A stretch of DNA of 5,950 nucleotides, from positions 1-5,950 of the forward strand of contig JAPKBY010000121.1 in the NCBI GenBank assembly GCA_028823185.1, written 5' to 3'. A model generated the notes under the pieces. That model was not told the origin of the DNA, searched no databases, and saw only the letters and a program-made list of their open reading frames with translations. The DNA is from Planctomycetota bacterium. GTDB taxonomy: Bacteria > Planctomycetota > UBA1135 > GCA-002686595. Every line of letters begins with the position of its first letter. Within the stretch, counting starts at the first letter, position 1. Shown here piece after piece: positions 5,085 to 5,950 of this stretch. The position numbers were made by a program, and so were the translations under genes.

Positions 5085-5950
5085 TGAGAGTGATGAGAAA
5101 CATTTGCTGCGCGCTCAGCGTGGCCCTATGGCTAGCAGGAACGAGCTTTGGTGCGTCCGCACCTCAAGGTGAGGTCACAGTCAACGCGCAGATCCAAACG
5201 GGCTTGGTCAAGCTGGGGTCTCAGGCTGTCGCGCAAGTGACGGTCGAGGGGACCACGCAGGCGAGGATCTTGGCTGTGGAGGATGTTGAAGGGCTCGAAT
5301 ATGTGGGCTCCTCAGGAGCGAAGCGCTCCGTCTTTGAGCAGATCACTCGAGGTCGGAGGGTTCGCTCAGAGAGTTTGACCTGGAGTCTCGTCTGGAGGCC
5401 TGAGCGGGTCGGCACCTTCGAGGTCCCCCCGATTCGAATGGAGATTGATGGTCGCGAGGTCTTAACCCAAGCGATGAGCGTGCGCGTGATCGAAGACTTC
5501 GAGGGGCAAAACCTCGGCTATCTAGAGTGGATTGATGCGCCGACAGAGGTCTACGAAGGGCAACCATTCGATGTGGTGCTTCGCTTTGGTTGGGATTCCG
5601 GCATGACGAGCTTCGACCACGCCAACTTGATCCTCCCTTGGTGGGGACAGCTGCCGGGGACGCTCGAGGTGGCGGAGTCTTCGAAGGTGAGCCAGGGCCG
5701 ACTCGACGTCTCATTGAATGACAGCGGAATCGTCCGCGTTCAAGAGCTCGGGCGTAAGGTTATAGGTGGTAGAGACCTGCGCGTGTTCGAGCTCAGGCGA
5801 TCATTCGTCTCTACCCGTACAGGCAAGCTCTCTTTTCCTGCGAGCCACTTTGAGTTCGGCCGCGTGGATCGTGGCTTCTTCGAGCGCCGTCGTGATATCT
5901 ACTATGTCGCTTGGCCGGGCTTCGAGGTCGATGTGCGTTCGCTCCCAGAG
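5084..5950 (+). CDS. batD: BatD, N-terminal part (3' end outside window)
   Basis: The frame starts at ATG 5084, sharing one base with the batC stop (TGATG), and stays open for 289 codons to the window edge. BatD proteins commonly exceed 400 residues. The N-terminus MRVMRNICC, hydrophobic core ALSVALWLAG and GASA site (23-26) make a typical Sec signal peptide, probably cut after A26. A first beta domain (about 30-136) starts VTVNAQIQTGLVKLGSQ and ends with WRPERVGTFEVPPIRMEIDG (104-123), which matches the BatD pattern of a Y/W-x-L-x-P-x-x-x-G-x-F-x-P-P strand. A second domain begins near 146 (YLEWIDAPTEVYEGQPFDVV) and has a like strand, RTGKLSFPASHFEFG, near its end. BatD is an envelope beta-sandwich protein, normally anchored by a C-terminal membrane helix, which would lie beyond the window. 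It probably forms the extracytoplasmic arm of the complex with BatA, BatB and BatC. Family call secure, function unproven. Confidence 0.92.
   Translation, partial: MRVMRNICCALSVALWLAGTSFGASAPQGEVTVNAQIQTGLVKLGSQAVAQVTVEGTTQARILAVEDVEGLEYVGSSGAKRSVFEQITRGRRVRSESLTWSLVWRPERVGTFEVPPIRMEIDGREVLTQAMSVRVIEDFEGQNLGYLEWIDAPTEVYEGQPFDVVLRFGWDSGMTSFDHANLILPWWGQLPGTLEVAESSKVSQGRLDVSLNDSGIVRVQELGRKVIGGRDLRVFELRRSFVSTRTGKLSFPASHFEFGRVDRGFFERRRDIYYVAWPGFEVDVRSLPE

Noticed and set aside
5343..5714. - strand open frame opposite batD
   Set aside because: It is antisense to the BatD beta domains, Arg/Ser/Pro-rich, and has no ribosome site or motif.

Overview
The window is one dense block of co-directional genes on the + strand. 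It is a Bat (Bacteroides aerotolerance-type) operon in the order MoxR-family AAA+ ATPase (3' end only), DUF58 protein, a small membrane-anchored beta-sandwich protein, BatA, BatB, a BatC-like TPR/acidic protein, and BatD (5' part only). Both ends are cut by the window. There is no non-coding stretch longer than 8 bases between genes, and I see no RNA gene, mobile element, CRISPR array, terminator or internal promoter.

The junctions are tight: MoxR/DUF58 has an 8-nt gap, DUF58/third gene a 7-nt overlap, third gene/batA a GTGA overlap, batA/batB and batB/batC ATGA overlaps, and batC/batD a TGATG junction sharing one base. This points to a single transcript with translational coupling. Shine-Dalgarno strength is uneven: good before the third gene, batB, batC and batD, and not recognisable before the DUF58 gene (TTG or GTG start) and batA (GTG start).

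The genes fit a common picture for MoxR-VWA systems, mostly known from comparative work. A cytoplasmic MoxR AAA+ ATPase acts with a soluble VWA-like DUF58 protein. Two membrane-anchored VWA proteins with metal-ion-dependent adhesion sites (BatA, BatB), a TPR protein (BatC-like) and a large beta-domain envelope protein (BatD) make up the membrane and envelope side. Such operons are linked to envelope or stress tolerance, but their biochemical activity is not firmly established.

The organism is a Gram-negative-type bacterium of fairly high GC (roughly 60% by eye), with many GAG and CTC codons. BatB and the TPR protein are separate genes, unlike the fused form common in gamma-proteobacteria, and the BatC-like protein carries a long Glu-rich tract. 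This would suit Planctomycetota, Myxococcota or a related lineage, but I cannot settle the phylum from this sequence. The system as a whole is known. The points most worth a second look are the unusual MIDAS of the DUF58 protein, the BatD-like third gene, and the 80-residue acidic tract of the BatC-like protein.
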